Both the position numbers and the translations under genes were made by a program. From assembly GCA_028280025.1 (NCBI GenBank), contig JANQMO010000011.1, positions 1 to 12,960 on the forward strand: a stretch of DNA of 12,960 nt, given 5' to 3'. Source of the stretch: Chlorobium sp. (GTDB lineage: Bacteria > Bacteroidota > Chlorobiia > Chlorobiales > Chlorobiaceae). A model generated the notes under the pieces. That model did no database searches and was not told the DNA's origin. It was given only the letters and a program-made list of their open reading frames with translations. Shown one piece after another: positions 5,435 to 12,878 of the stretch; positions within the stretch are counted from its first letter, which is position 1, and every line of letters begins with the position of its first letter.

Positions 5435-7657
5435 ATGCATAAGAAAAAAACACGCGACAGGCAGTTCAGAAACATGATTCTGGCAGGAACGGCAGCCGTA
5501 ATCCTTATACTTGCTGCATCAATCCTGATCACCATATCCAGTCTTCTCAGGAGTCTGCCCGGCATTGAAGAACTCGAAAACCCGAACCCTGAACTTGCAT
5601 CCCTGGTCTATTCGTCCGACGGCGAACTTCTGCACAAGTATTTCCTGAAAAACCGGACCTACGTACCACTCTCCTCCATTTCGAAGTATGTCCCTGAAGC
5701 CCTTATTGCCACTGAGGACCGTGCATTTTATTCCCACTGGGGATTTGATGTCCGCCGCTTCATACTTGTTATCGGCGAGAACCTCCTGAAAGCAAGGGAG
5801 CGCTGGCAGGGCGCCAGTACGATCACGCAGCAGCTTGCAAAGAACCTTTACCTGACACAGGAACGGACAATAAAACGTAAAATCAAGGAGTTCTTCACCT
5901 CCATCGAGCTCGAGCGCACCTATACCAAAGACGAAATACTCGCCCTGTATCTCAACACGGTCTATTTCGGATCAGGCGCCTACGGCATAGAGGCGGCTTC
6001 CTGGACCTATTTCAACAAGGCTGCAAGTGATCTCACACTCCCCGAAAGCGCAACCCTTATCGGTATTCTCAAGAATCCGAGAGCCTACGATCCGTCAAGA
6101 AATCCTGAAACCTCTGTCGGCAGAAGAAATCTCATTCTTTCCCTCATGGAAAAAGCGGGCTTTCTGTCGGAAGAGGAACTTGATACCGCAAGAAAGAGCG
6201 AACTTGCGATCAATTACACTCCCGTCACCAACCATGGCAAGGCTCCATACTTCACCGAGTACATCCGACAGACACTCAAGCCAATATCCCGGCAGCACGA
6301 TATCAACGTGTACCGTGACGGTCTGACTATCTACACAACGCTGGACAGCCGAATGCAGCGCTACGCGCAGGAAGCCGTCAAGGAGCATGTCGCATGGGTT
6401 CAGGAGCGTTTTGACAAATCGTGGAAATGGACGAAAAAGCTGAAAAACCAGATCATCAGTGAAACGCCGCGCTACCGTGAGCTTCTCGAAAAAGGAAAAA
6501 CATCCCAAGAGGCTCTCAAGGAAATTCTCGCCGACAAGCAGTGGGTCGACAAGCTGCTGCATGACAAAACACGGGTACAGGTCGGCTTTATCGCCCTCGA
6601 TCCTTCGAACGGCGCTATCAAGGCCTGGGTCGGCGGCAGCGAATTCAGTCCCGACGACTACGAGTATCAGTTCGATCACGTCTGGCAGGCAAAAAGGCAG
6701 CCCGGCTCCACGTTCAAACCCTTTGTCTACACAGCGGCTATTGACAAGGGTATACCTGCCAATCACAGGATTCTCAACCAGCCGCTGGCGATCAAGACCG
6801 GGGACAAGGTCTGGATCGCAAAAAACGCAGACCATTCTTCAGGAGGTCCGACAAGCCTGCGTGACGCTCTCCGCAAGTCGATCAACCAGGTAACGGTCCG
6901 CCTGATGCATGAATTCCTCAGCCCGACAGAAGTTATCGACTACGCTCAAAAAATGGGCATCCAGTCGGAGCTCAAACCGAACCTCTCCATCTCTCTCGGC
7001 ACTTCGGAGGTAAGCCCCCTGGAACTTGCTTCGGCTTTCGGCACGTTTGCCAACAACGGAATCTGGAACGAACCCGCCGGCATTACAAGAATCGAGGATA
7101 AATTCAACCATACCGTCTCGGAATACAAGCCGCTGCAAAAAACCGCAATCGATTCAACGACAAACTATGTGATGGTGTCAATGCTTCGAGACGTCATCAG
7201 ACGGGGAACCGGTGTCGCTATACCCTACCGTTACGGCATCAATATCGAAGCCGCAGGAAAAACCGGAACAACCCAGAACCTCAAGGATGCATGGTTTGTC
7301 GGCTTCACGCCGCAGATCGTTGCCGCCGTTTGGACAGGATTTGACGACGAGCGGATATACTTCACCTCTATGAGTTACGGCCAGGGGGCCAGGGCTGCTC
7401 TGCCGATTTGGGCGAAATTCATAAAAAAATGTCTTGCCGACTCAACTCTCGGCTATGAAAACCGGTACTTTCCCATGCCTGAGACGGTTATCGCCGTTCC
7501 TGTTTCGACCAAGAACAACCGTCCGGCCGAGCTTTTCACGGGTGATGTCTACGTCGAATATTTCACCCCGGAAGGATTTAAAAAATACCAGTCCGAATTG
7601 TTGAAGGCACAGGAAACTGATTTCACCTTTCCCCCTGAACCGTCATCGGAATATTAA
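5435..7657 (+). CDS. Class A penicillin-binding protein (bifunctional glycosyltransferase/transpeptidase)
   Basis: 740 residues. A basic N-terminus and one membrane helix (about 13-38) anchor it in the inner membrane, facing the periplasm. The GT51 domain polymerises lipid II: E94-D-R-A-F-Y-S-H-W-G holds the catalytic glutamate, followed by GASTITQQLAKN (126-137) and RKIKE (148-152). The transpeptidase domain crosslinks the stem peptides: S425-T-F-K428, S482-I-N484 and K609-T-G-T are the three active-site motifs. All catalytic residues are present, so the enzyme should be active and beta-lactam sensitive. Start 5435 is preferred over ATG 5417 because GAGGA sits five bases before it. The length is typical of PBP1A-like proteins; the C-terminal tail ends shortly after the domain. 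The guaA gene follows after 23 bp, possibly cotranscribed. Confidence 0.93.
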   Translation: MHKKKTRDRQFRNMILAGTAAVILILAASILITISSLLRSLPGIEELENPNPELASLVYSSDGELLHKYFLKNRTYVPLSSISKYVPEALIATEDRAFYSHWGFDVRRFILVIGENLLKARERWQGASTITQQLAKNLYLTQERTIKRKIKEFFTSIELERTYTKDEILALYLNTVYFGSGAYGIEAASWTYFNKAASDLTLPESATLIGILKNPRAYDPSRNPETSVGRRNLILSLMEKAGFLSEEELDTARKSELAINYTPVTNHGKAPYFTEYIRQTLKPISRQHDINVYRDGLTIYTTLDSRMQRYAQEAVKEHVAWVQERFDKSWKWTKKLKNQIISETPRYRELLEKGKTSQEALKEILADKQWVDKLLHDKTRVQVGFIALDPSNGAIKAWVGGSEFSPDDYEYQFDHVWQAKRQPGSTFKPFVYTAAIDKGIPANHRILNQPLAIKTGDKVWIAKNADHSSGGPTSLRDALRKSINQVTVRLMHEFLSPTEVIDYAQKMGIQSELKPNLSISLGTSEVSPLELASAFGTFANNGIWNEPAGITRIEDKFNHTVSEYKPLQKTAIDSTTNYVMVSMLRDVIRRGTGVAIPYRYGINIEAAGKTGTTQNLKDAWFVGFTPQIVAAVWTGFDDERIYFTSMSYGQGARAALPIWAKFIKKCLADSTLGYENRYFPMPETVIAVPVSTKNNRPAELFTGDVYVEYFTPEGFKKYQSELLKAQETDFTFPPEPSSEY

Positions 7658-7680
7658 TCACACAATCGAAAACACATCTT

Positions 7681-9225
7681 ATGCATTCTGTCCTGGTCCT
7701 CGATTTCGGTTCTCAGTACACACAGCTCATCGCTCGCCGCGTTCGTGAAATAGGCATCTATTCCGAAATCGTTCCCTACAACACCCCGATTGAAACCATC
7801 AGGGAACACAATCCCGGAGCGATCATCCTTTCCGGCGGTCCGAACAGCGTCTATGACGAATCGGCATTCCATCCCGATGAAGGTATTTTTTCGCTCGGCG
7901 TCCCTATCCTCGGCATCTGCTACGGACTCCAGGTCATTGCAACTCATTTCGGAGGGTCGGTCGACGCCTCGGCAAAACAGGAGTTCGGAAGGGCTCGAAT
8001 CAATGTCGAACGCCGGGACGGTACTGCCGACAGCATGCTCTTCAAGGACATCCCGGACTCCGATGTCTGGATGAGCCATGGCGACAAGGTTGTCGATATG
8101 CCGGAAGGATTCAGGGTAACGGCAAGCAGCGGCAATTCTGAAATGTGCGCGATCGAAGCCGCAGGAAACAAGGCAGCCCTCAAAGTCTACGGTCTTCAGT
8201 TCCACCCGGAAGTCCAGCACACGCTTTACGGTAAACAATTGCTTTCCAACTTTCTCATCGATATCGCCGGGCTGAAGGCGGACTGGTCCCCGAAAAGCTT
8301 TATTGAACACCAGATAGAAGACATCCGCACTATTGCCGGTAACAAGACGGTCATCTGCGGCATCAGCGGCGGCGTGGACTCGACCGTTGCCGCCGTACTT
8401 GTAAGCAGGGCGCTCGGCCGCCGTCTTCACTGCGTCTTTGTCGATAACGGGCTGTTGCGTAAAAACGAAGCGGAAAAGGTCATGAAGGTCCTCAAACCGC
8501 TGGACCTGAACGTAAAACTGGTCGATGCCGAAGACATCTTCCTCAAAAGGCTCAAGAACGTTGCCTCACCGGAAAAGAAGCGCAAAATCATCGGAAGAAC
8601 ATTCATTCATATCTTCGAGGAACAGATACACGAGGAAAAGTTTCTCGTCCAGGGAACGCTCTACCCGGACGTCATTGAAAGTGTGAGTGTCAAAGGCCCG
8701 TCGGAAACCATCAAGTCGCACCATAACGTGGGGGGGCTGCCGAAACGCATGAAGCTGAAGTTGATCGAGCCGCTCCGCGAGCTTTTCAAGGACGAAGTTC
8801 GTGCGGTCGGAAGAGAACTCGGCATTGCCGAAGACATCCTCATGCGGCATCCGTTTCCAGGACCCGGACTTGCCGTTCGTGTTCTCGGTTCGCTCAACAA
8901 AACCCGTCTCGACATCCTCAGGGATGCCGATGAGATCTACCTCGAGGAACTGAAGGCATGGAACCTCTACCAGCATGTCTGGCAGGCGTTTTCGGTTCTC
9001 CTTCCGGTTCAGTCGGTCGGCGTCATGGGCGATAAGAGAACCTATGAGAATGTGCTCGCGCTTCGTGCGGTCGAATCGTCAGACGGCATGACCGCCGACT
9101 GGGCACACCTTCCCCACGACTTCCTTTCGCATGTTTCCAACCGGATCATCAACGAAGTCCGGGGAATCAACAGGGTTGCATACGACATATCCTCAAAACC
9201 ACCGGCAACAATAGAATGGGAGTGA
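7681..9225 (+). CDS. guaA: GMP synthase (glutamine-hydrolysing)
   Basis: 514 residues, full length. It converts XMP, ATP and glutamine to GMP in the cytosol, the last step of guanine nucleotide synthesis. The N-terminal class I glutaminase has C80 (GICYGLQ), H175 and E177 (FHPEV). The ATP pyrophosphatase P-loop SGGVDS is at 229-234. The C-terminal dimerisation domain ends in the conserved KPPATIEWE. No strong ribosome site precedes the ATG, 23 bp after the PBP gene. The last 18 codons and the stop are repeated exactly at 9954-10011, in front of serB. The guaA 3' end is known as an integration site for genomic islands, and here a toxin-antitoxin pair follows on the opposite strand. The gene itself is intact. 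Confidence 0.97.
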   Translation: MHSVLVLDFGSQYTQLIARRVREIGIYSEIVPYNTPIETIREHNPGAIILSGGPNSVYDESAFHPDEGIFSLGVPILGICYGLQVIATHFGGSVDASAKQEFGRARINVERRDGTADSMLFKDIPDSDVWMSHGDKVVDMPEGFRVTASSGNSEMCAIEAAGNKAALKVYGLQFHPEVQHTLYGKQLLSNFLIDIAGLKADWSPKSFIEHQIEDIRTIAGNKTVICGISGGVDSTVAAVLVSRALGRRLHCVFVDNGLLRKNEAEKVMKVLKPLDLNVKLVDAEDIFLKRLKNVASPEKKRKIIGRTFIHIFEEQIHEEKFLVQGTLYPDVIESVSVKGPSETIKSHHNVGGLPKRMKLKLIEPLRELFKDEVRAVGRELGIAEDILMRHPFPGPGLAVRVLGSLNKTRLDILRDADEIYLEELKAWNLYQHVWQAFSVLLPVQSVGVMGDKRTYENVLALRAVESSDGMTADWAHLPHDFLSHVSNRIINEVRGINRVAYDISSKPPATIEWE

Positions 9226-9226
9226 G
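9169..9226 (+). repeat. 58-bp perfect direct repeat, left copy (guaA 3' end)
   Basis: Identical over all 58 bases to 9954-10011, offset 785. It begins at an Asn codon and contains the last 18 guaA codons, the TGA stop and one further G. Bases just outside do not match. It behaves like the left attachment site of an integrated element. Confidence 0.97.
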
Positions 9227-9249
9227 GGAAAAGCTCGACATTTTCACAG

Positions 9250-9558
9250 TCACCAATTCAAGACTCTTCCGCGCCAGTAGTCTGGATGGCGGCACAAATG
9301 CATCACGGCAATGATTTGGATGAGATGATCCCTAAAACGATAAATCACACCATACGGAAAGCGATGAACGAGGTAACGCCTGATGCTGCGATCTTCATAG
9401 AGAACAGGCCAAGCCAAAGGCGATTCTCGTACTTTCTCGATAGCCCGATCAACTTCGATAATGAATTCCGTCCCAAGGTTGCCTGCCCGTTCTTCGTACC
9501 ATGAACGGGAGTGCTCCAGTTCGGCGTAGACATCCGGATGGACTTCAACGCTGTACAT
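9250..9558 (-). CDS. RelE/ParE-family toxin
   Basis: 102 residues, the usual size for this family. The N-terminal MYSVEVHPDVYAELEHSRSWYEE helix pair, the central SPLAWPVLYEDRSIRRYLVHRFPYGVIYR core and the C-terminal HLCRHPDYWRGR are typical of RelE/ParE-fold plasmid-stabilisation toxins. Such proteins either cleave mRNA at the ribosome or poison gyrase; sequence alone does not say which. It overlaps the antitoxin 3' end by 14 bp and is translated after it, the usual order. Its 3' end points at guaA with 24 bp between the two stops. It lies in the segment bounded by the 58-bp repeats. Confidence 0.9.
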   Translation of the reverse strand: MYSVEVHPDVYAELEHSRSWYEERAGNLGTEFIIEVDRAIEKVRESPLAWPVLYEDRSIRRYLVHRFPYGVIYRFRDHLIQIIAVMHLCRHPDYWRGRVLNW

Positions 9559-9787
9559 TGGCGTTTCGGTAAAGTCTGTCCCTGACCTCTTCCCACGGAA
9601 TGCACTTCACGGCACCCGAGTCGAGTTCGCGGAGCCGTTTCTCAATCTCGATCTGCCAGGCGCGATCAATATCCTCATCCATAGGAGCCTCAAGACTGGC
9701 GATCAAAGCTTCCGCTATTCGCGCCCGTTCAGTATCTGTTTGCCTGAGCGCACTCTTCAGAATCCTGTCCGCCTCGGTTTTAATCAT
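9545..9787 (-). CDS. Antitoxin, addiction-module component family
   Basis: 80 residues from ATG 9787. The start MIKTEADRILKSALRQTDTE followed by RARIAEALIASLE matches the short acidic antitoxins (addiction module component type) that accompany RelE/ParE toxins. The C-terminal part (IPWEEVRDRL) would wrap the toxin. The start at 9787 is chosen because GGAGG lies nine bases upstream; a longer version from 9838 would add 17 non-conserved residues. It is the first gene of the pair and overlaps the toxin by 14 bp. An inverted repeat over the candidate promoter could be its autoregulatory operator, although no classical DNA-binding domain is obvious. Confidence 0.88.
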   Translation of the reverse strand: MIKTEADRILKSALRQTDTERARIAEALIASLEAPMDEDIDRAWQIEIEKRLRELDSGAVKCIPWEEVRDRLYRNANVQR

Positions 9788-9837
9788 CAACTCATTCCTC
9801 CATTTTGCACTTTTCACCAGAGACCTGCTTCTTCCCA

Positions 9838-9866
9838 AAATGTAAATAACATTTATAGTTCGTCAA
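9838..9866 (-). promoter_or_regulatory. Candidate toxin-antitoxin promoter with overlapping operator
   Basis: On the minus strand, TTGACG (9861-9866), a 16-base spacer and TACATT (9839-9844) lie about 50 bases before the antitoxin start. The inverted repeat AAATGT-AAATA-ACATTT (9838-9854) overlaps the -10 element, where an antitoxin or toxin-antitoxin complex could repress. Confidence 0.5.
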
Positions 9867-9906
9867 AAATACCGGATCGCACCGCTTACCGCAGCCGCCG
9901 CTGTTT

Positions 9907-9934
9907 TTGAAGGTTCCCGAAACAACACTATCTT
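9907..9934 (+). promoter_or_regulatory. Candidate outward promoter driving serB
   Basis: TTGAAG (9907-9912), a 16-base spacer and TATCTT (9929-9934) lie inside the inserted segment, pointing to serB, with start expected near 9941. It could replace transcription from the guaA side. The match to consensus is moderate. Confidence 0.35.
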
Positions 9935-9953
9935 GAGCAAAGTTTTTCCCGAA

Positions 9954-10011
9954 AACAGGGTTGCATACGACATATCCTCAAAACCACCGGCAACAATAGA
10001 ATGGGAGTGAG
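9954..10011 (+). repeat. 58-bp perfect direct repeat, right copy, carrying the serB ribosome site
   Basis: Exact copy of 9169-9226. It contains GGGAG (10003-10007), seven bases before the serB ATG: the serB Shine-Dalgarno is formed from the guaA Trp-Glu codons. The left copy completes guaA and the right copy keeps serB translation intact. Confidence 0.97.
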
Positions 10012-10014
10012 CCC

Positions 10015-11244
10015 ATGAAAGAACTGCTGCTGCTCAACATATCCGGACCGGACAAGAAAGGCCTCACCGCAGAGCTTTCCTCGATACTTGCCCGATACAG
10101 GATAACTGTCCTCGATATCGGCCAGGAAGTCATCCATAACCACCTGTCGCTCGGCATGCTGGTCGAGGTGCCCAACGAGTTCAAATCGGCCCCGGTCCTT
10201 AAAGACTTGCTTTTTACCGCGCATACTCTCGGACTGCAGATCACCTTCACCCCGATCTCGGACAAGGAATACGCGAAATGGGTGGGTGAACAGGGAAAAC
10301 CCCGATACCTCCTGACACTCCTTGCCAGGGAAATCAAGGCGGAACAAATTGCGCGAGTGACCAGGTCTGTAGCCCGTCACGGGATGAACATCGATACCAT
10401 AACAAGGCTGTCGGGAAGGCTGCCTCTCGAAAAACGCTTCGAGAGTACAACAAAGGCCTGTGTCGAGTTTTCGGTACGCGGCACGCTAAGAAATGAAAAA
10501 GAGTTTCGAGAAGAGATGCTTGCCATCACCGACGACCTCGGTATAGACATAGCATTCCAGGAAGACAACATCTACCGTCGCATCAGACGGCTGGTTGTTT
10601 TCGATATGGACTCAACCCTCATTACAACCGAGGTTATCGACGAACTAGCGCGTGAGGCCGGAGTAGGTAAGGAAGTTGCAGCTATTACAGAGCAGGCCAT
10701 GCGCGGAGAGATCGATTTTACCGTCAGCCTTCAGCGTCGTGTCAGCACGCTCAAAGGGCTGGATGAGTCTGTTCTTCAGAAAGTCGCCAAACGTCTGCAG
10801 CTTACCGAAGGAGCCGAAAGCCTCTTTTTCAACCTCCACAACCTCGGCTTCAAAACCGCCATCATCTCCGGCGGATTCACCTATTTCGGCCACTACCTCC
10901 AGAAAAAGCTCAACATCGACTACGTCTTTGCCAATACCCTCGAAATAGCCGATGGCAAACTTACCGGCAGGGCTCTCGGTGAAGTTGTCGACGGAAAAAG
11001 AAAAGCGAAGCTACTCGAACATATCGCCCGAAAGGAAAACATCAGCCTCGAACAAACGGTCGCAGTCGGAGACGGAGCCAACGACCTGCCCATGCTCGGC
11101 AAAGCCGGCCTCGGCATAGCGTTCAGGGCAAAACCAATAGTCAAGGAAAGCGCCCGCCAGGCCATCTCGACCCTCGGCCTCGACGCGATTCTTTATCTGA
11201 TGGGATTCAGGGATCGGGAGTCGTTGAAGAAGAGAAAGGGATAG
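10015..11244 (+). CDS. serB: Phosphoserine phosphatase with N-terminal ACT domains
   Basis: 409 residues. It removes phosphate from phosphoserine, the last step of serine synthesis, in the cytosol. Residues 1-180 look like two ACT-type domains (one starting LLLLNISGPDKKGLTAELS, the second at about 97-180), the usual site for amino-acid binding. The HAD phosphatase follows: nucleophile D197 and D199 in FDMDSTL, S285-G-G, K332 region, and D353-G-A-N-D357. The length fits ACT-containing SerB proteins. The ATG is preceded by GGGAG inside the right 58-bp repeat. Ancestrally it probably followed guaA by 4 bp; the toxin-antitoxin insertion now separates them. A GC palindrome lies 7 bp after the stop. 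Confidence 0.95.
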   Translation: MKELLLLNISGPDKKGLTAELSSILARYRITVLDIGQEVIHNHLSLGMLVEVPNEFKSAPVLKDLLFTAHTLGLQITFTPISDKEYAKWVGEQGKPRYLLTLLAREIKAEQIARVTRSVARHGMNIDTITRLSGRLPLEKRFESTTKACVEFSVRGTLRNEKEFREEMLAITDDLGIDIAFQEDNIYRRIRRLVVFDMDSTLITTEVIDELAREAGVGKEVAAITEQAMRGEIDFTVSLQRRVSTLKGLDESVLQKVAKRLQLTEGAESLFFNLHNLGFKTAIISGGFTYFGHYLQKKLNIDYVFANTLEIADGKLTGRALGEVVDGKRKAKLLEHIARKENISLEQTVAVGDGANDLPMLGKAGLGIAFRAKPIVKESARQAISTLGLDAILYLMGFRDRESLKKRKG

Positions 11245-11251
11245 TTATGAC

Positions 11252-11267
11252 GCCCGGCATGCCGGGC
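11252..11267. repeat. 16-bp perfect palindrome behind serB
   Basis: GCCCGGCATGCCGGGC is fully self-complementary and starts 7 bp after the serB stop. It is followed by GTGACAAGTGACGAG (11271-11285), two or three units that recall the heptamer array at 138-244. It could be part of a terminator, but no T-run follows. Confidence 0.6.
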
Positions 11268-11434
11268 TTAGTGACAAGTGACGAGAGGAGCGTCAGTAGG
11301 CAAGCATTTTGTCATTGAAGATCGGACTAAGCACAATAAGGCATAAAATTCTCACCCTGCTTTTTAACGCTCTCGGACACCTTTTTCACTGACATTAAAG
11401 CTCAGTCTGTTTTCCGAACGGATTCTTTTGCCCT

Positions 11435-11579
11435 TTTGGCCAAAGCATTCTCTTCACGCCTTAATAATGCTTATGAAAGGCTCGGTAGCCTTTTCATAGA
11501 AGTATAGGATGAACTTTTCATCCTATACTTTCGGAAGTAATCTATATCCATGCTGGATTCTTTTATAATCGGCGTGAAG
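11435..11579. other. Tract of nested inverted repeats; candidate structured RNA or recombination site
   Basis: An outer pair, CTTCACGCC (11452-11460) and GGCGTGAAG (11571-11579), encloses three hairpins. These are 11472-11498 (TATGAAAGGCT/AGCCTTTTCATA, one bulge), 11500-11530 (13 bp, loop ACTTT) and 11546-11558 (ATCCA/TGGAT). Just outside are a palindrome, TTTGGCCAAA (11435-11444), and a competing pair AAGCATT (11443-11449)/AATGCTT (11466-11472). No gene is seen in 11245-11663; apart from this tract, the palindrome and a hairpin at 11651 I see nothing there. It sits behind both serB and the convergent AT-rich gene, so a bidirectional terminator is the plainest reading. Confidence 0.45.
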
Positions 11580-11650
11580 TGAAGAAGTTGAGCTACTCAC
11601 TGGACATAGAATGCCCCTCATGCTTCATAGCTACTTTTAAAACCTTATGT

Positions 11651-11666
11651 TAGGACCTGAGTCCTA
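11651..11666 (-). terminator. Hairpin containing the stop codon of the AT-rich gene
   Basis: TAGGAC-CTGA-GTCCTA, with 6-bp arms. On the minus strand the stop TAG (11664-11666) is part of the stem. It is followed by CATAAGG and TTTTAAAAG (minus strand), so it may weakly terminate or protect the transcript. Confidence 0.35.
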
Positions 11667-12656
11667 TTGCGCGCCATAAAGCTCTTTTACCATAGCCTCA
11701 TAGTTATCTATGACTGCCCTAACACTTAATTCTGTGATATATAAAACCTCTGCATATCTATCAATATGTTCCGGTGAACTCATATTCAAAATTGCGCCAT
11801 CATCAGTAATAAAGTGTGCAACTGCATTTCTGAATCGTGGCGTAAGAATATTGTCAAAAAATTCTTTTATTGGCTTCCCTACATACTCTTTGAATTTACC
11901 TTCAAGATCTGAAGCATTTGGTATTACATCACGCTTTCGCGTGAGTTTAATACCAGAGTCTTTGGCCCGCTTGAAAAGATTTGATCGCATTGTTCCAAGT
12001 AGGCCCTCTAACAATTTGTGGTAGCAGAGAAACTTATAGAAGTCGCTATGCGAGTTCTTCGCCTCTCGATACAAAGCAAAAACTGGTTCTAACTCAGGTA
12101 GTAAGTTAGATGAGTGGGGATTTACGATGACCTTCCTATATGGAGATATGTACTCTATTGTTTGTCGATCATTTTTAGGATCGTTGATCTTTATTGTAGC
12201 GATGTGGATTGGGCAATTAGCTCTATAAGCAATAAAGTCAATGAAAGGCAGTGTTGCATTCAGGAACATCCTTTTCGCCTCTGCTGTTGTCGTAGTCTCA
12301 CATTCAAATTCGATTTGAGAATGCTCTCCCTTGCTGTTCTTCTTGAACTCGAATACCCCATAAGGACAGCGAACTCGCATGTTCTGAGATTCTGGTAGCG
12401 TCAGCAAAAATGAACCTCCATCTTCAGGAGTAAAGTCCCCTTTTATGTCTTCAGCCACAGGAGGAGTCTTGGCAAGTCTTGCAGTAATGTTAAATTTTCG
12501 AAGGCTAGTATCGTTCAAACGGTCTTTTTCATTACGCGACTCTTTTTCCAAGATCGCTAGTATATGTAACTCACCATGAATACCAGGAGGACCCAACTTT
12601 TCATAGGGAATAGATGCTGTAGGTACTGTTCCTTTTTTATTCATGACACCCGACAT
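11664..12656 (-). CDS. Protein of unknown function with a C-terminal HEPN-type motif
   Basis: 330 residues from ATG 12656; alternatives are ATG 12644 and TTG 12692, none with a convincing ribosome site. I do not recognise it securely. The middle segment (residues 184-220: LLPELEPVFALYREAKN, then SDFYKFLCYHKLLEGLL) recalls orphan proteins that databases often name MauJ, but no methylamine genes are here. Near the C-terminus, R276-N-A-V-A-H281, within an alpha-helical stretch (263-325), matches the R-polar-x3-H motif of HEPN ribonucleases. No signal peptide or membrane segment is seen. The gene is AT-richer, with more ATA and AGA codons than its neighbours, suggesting transfer. It is convergent to serB, and a candidate insertion-sequence edge lies upstream. 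HEPN function is a hypothesis from one motif. Confidence 0.7.
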   Translation of the reverse strand: MSGVMNKKGTVPTASIPYEKLGPPGIHGELHILAILEKESRNEKDRLNDTSLRKFNITARLAKTPPVAEDIKGDFTPEDGGSFLLTLPESQNMRVRCPYGVFEFKKNSKGEHSQIEFECETTTTAEAKRMFLNATLPFIDFIAYRANCPIHIATIKINDPKNDRQTIEYISPYRKVIVNPHSSNLLPELEPVFALYREAKNSHSDFYKFLCYHKLLEGLLGTMRSNLFKRAKDSGIKLTRKRDVIPNASDLEGKFKEYVGKPIKEFFDNILTPRFRNAVAHFITDDGAILNMSSPEHIDRYAEVLYITELSVRAVIDNYEAMVKELYGAQ

Positions 12657-12765
12657 TGCATATTGCTTTTGCTGGAATACCGGCGGTAGCAAAACGGTAG
12701 CGAGAAATTCGTATACGGCACGTTATTGGGTAGATACAGAGGACCTTCTACGACAAGCATTTCAG

Positions 12766-12864
12766 TCAAGGTTTGTTATGAATCTTTACGATGTCGGCAA
12801 TTGGCCCTATTCTTAAATGCATGTCCAAGGATACGCCTTTTTCCACTTCATCCTCGAACGAGAA
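12766..12864 (-). pseudogene. Possible 3' remnant of a truncated gene
   Basis: A 32-residue open frame (starting FSFEDEVEKGVSLDMHL, ending VKIHNKP) has no start of its own and begins right after in-frame TAG-TGA at 12865-12870. This is where a candidate insertion sequence ends. It has protein-like composition but matches nothing I know. The remainder of 12657-12765 shows no feature. Confidence 0.25.
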
Positions 12865-12878
12865 TCACTACTGTCCGG

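Larger units (their letters stand above)
9169..10011. mobile_element. Toxin-antitoxin insertion at the 3' end of guaA
   Basis: A 727-bp segment (9227-9953) carrying a two-gene toxin-antitoxin operon lies between perfect 58-bp direct repeats. Deleting one repeat unit (785 bp) restores guaA-TGA-GCCC-ATG-serB. No integrase or transposase lies inside, so this may be a minimal cassette moved in trans, the remnant of a larger island, or an insertion by homologous exchange. Short inverted sequences GGGAAAA (9226-9232) and TTTTCCC (9944-9950) lie near the inner borders but may be chance. The duplication is seen directly; mobility is inferred. Confidence 0.7.

Noticed and set aside
6095..6835. 246-residue open frame opposite the penicillin-binding protein
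   Set aside because: Shadow of a GC-rich real gene with all catalytic motifs on the other strand.
7654..8430. 258-residue open frame opposite guaA
   Set aside because: Antisense to the intact glutaminase domain; no family features.
9958..10380. Minus-strand frames of 119 and 150 residues opposite serB
   Set aside because: Antisense to the conserved ACT region of serB; arginine/serine-rich shadow translation.
11640..11666. Integron attC site behind the HEPN-like gene (TCCTAAC on the minus strand, GTTAGGA on plus)
   Set aside because: The core does not match the RYYYAAC/GTTRRRY consensus at its outer base, no paired second core site was found at the expected distance, and there is no integron integrase.
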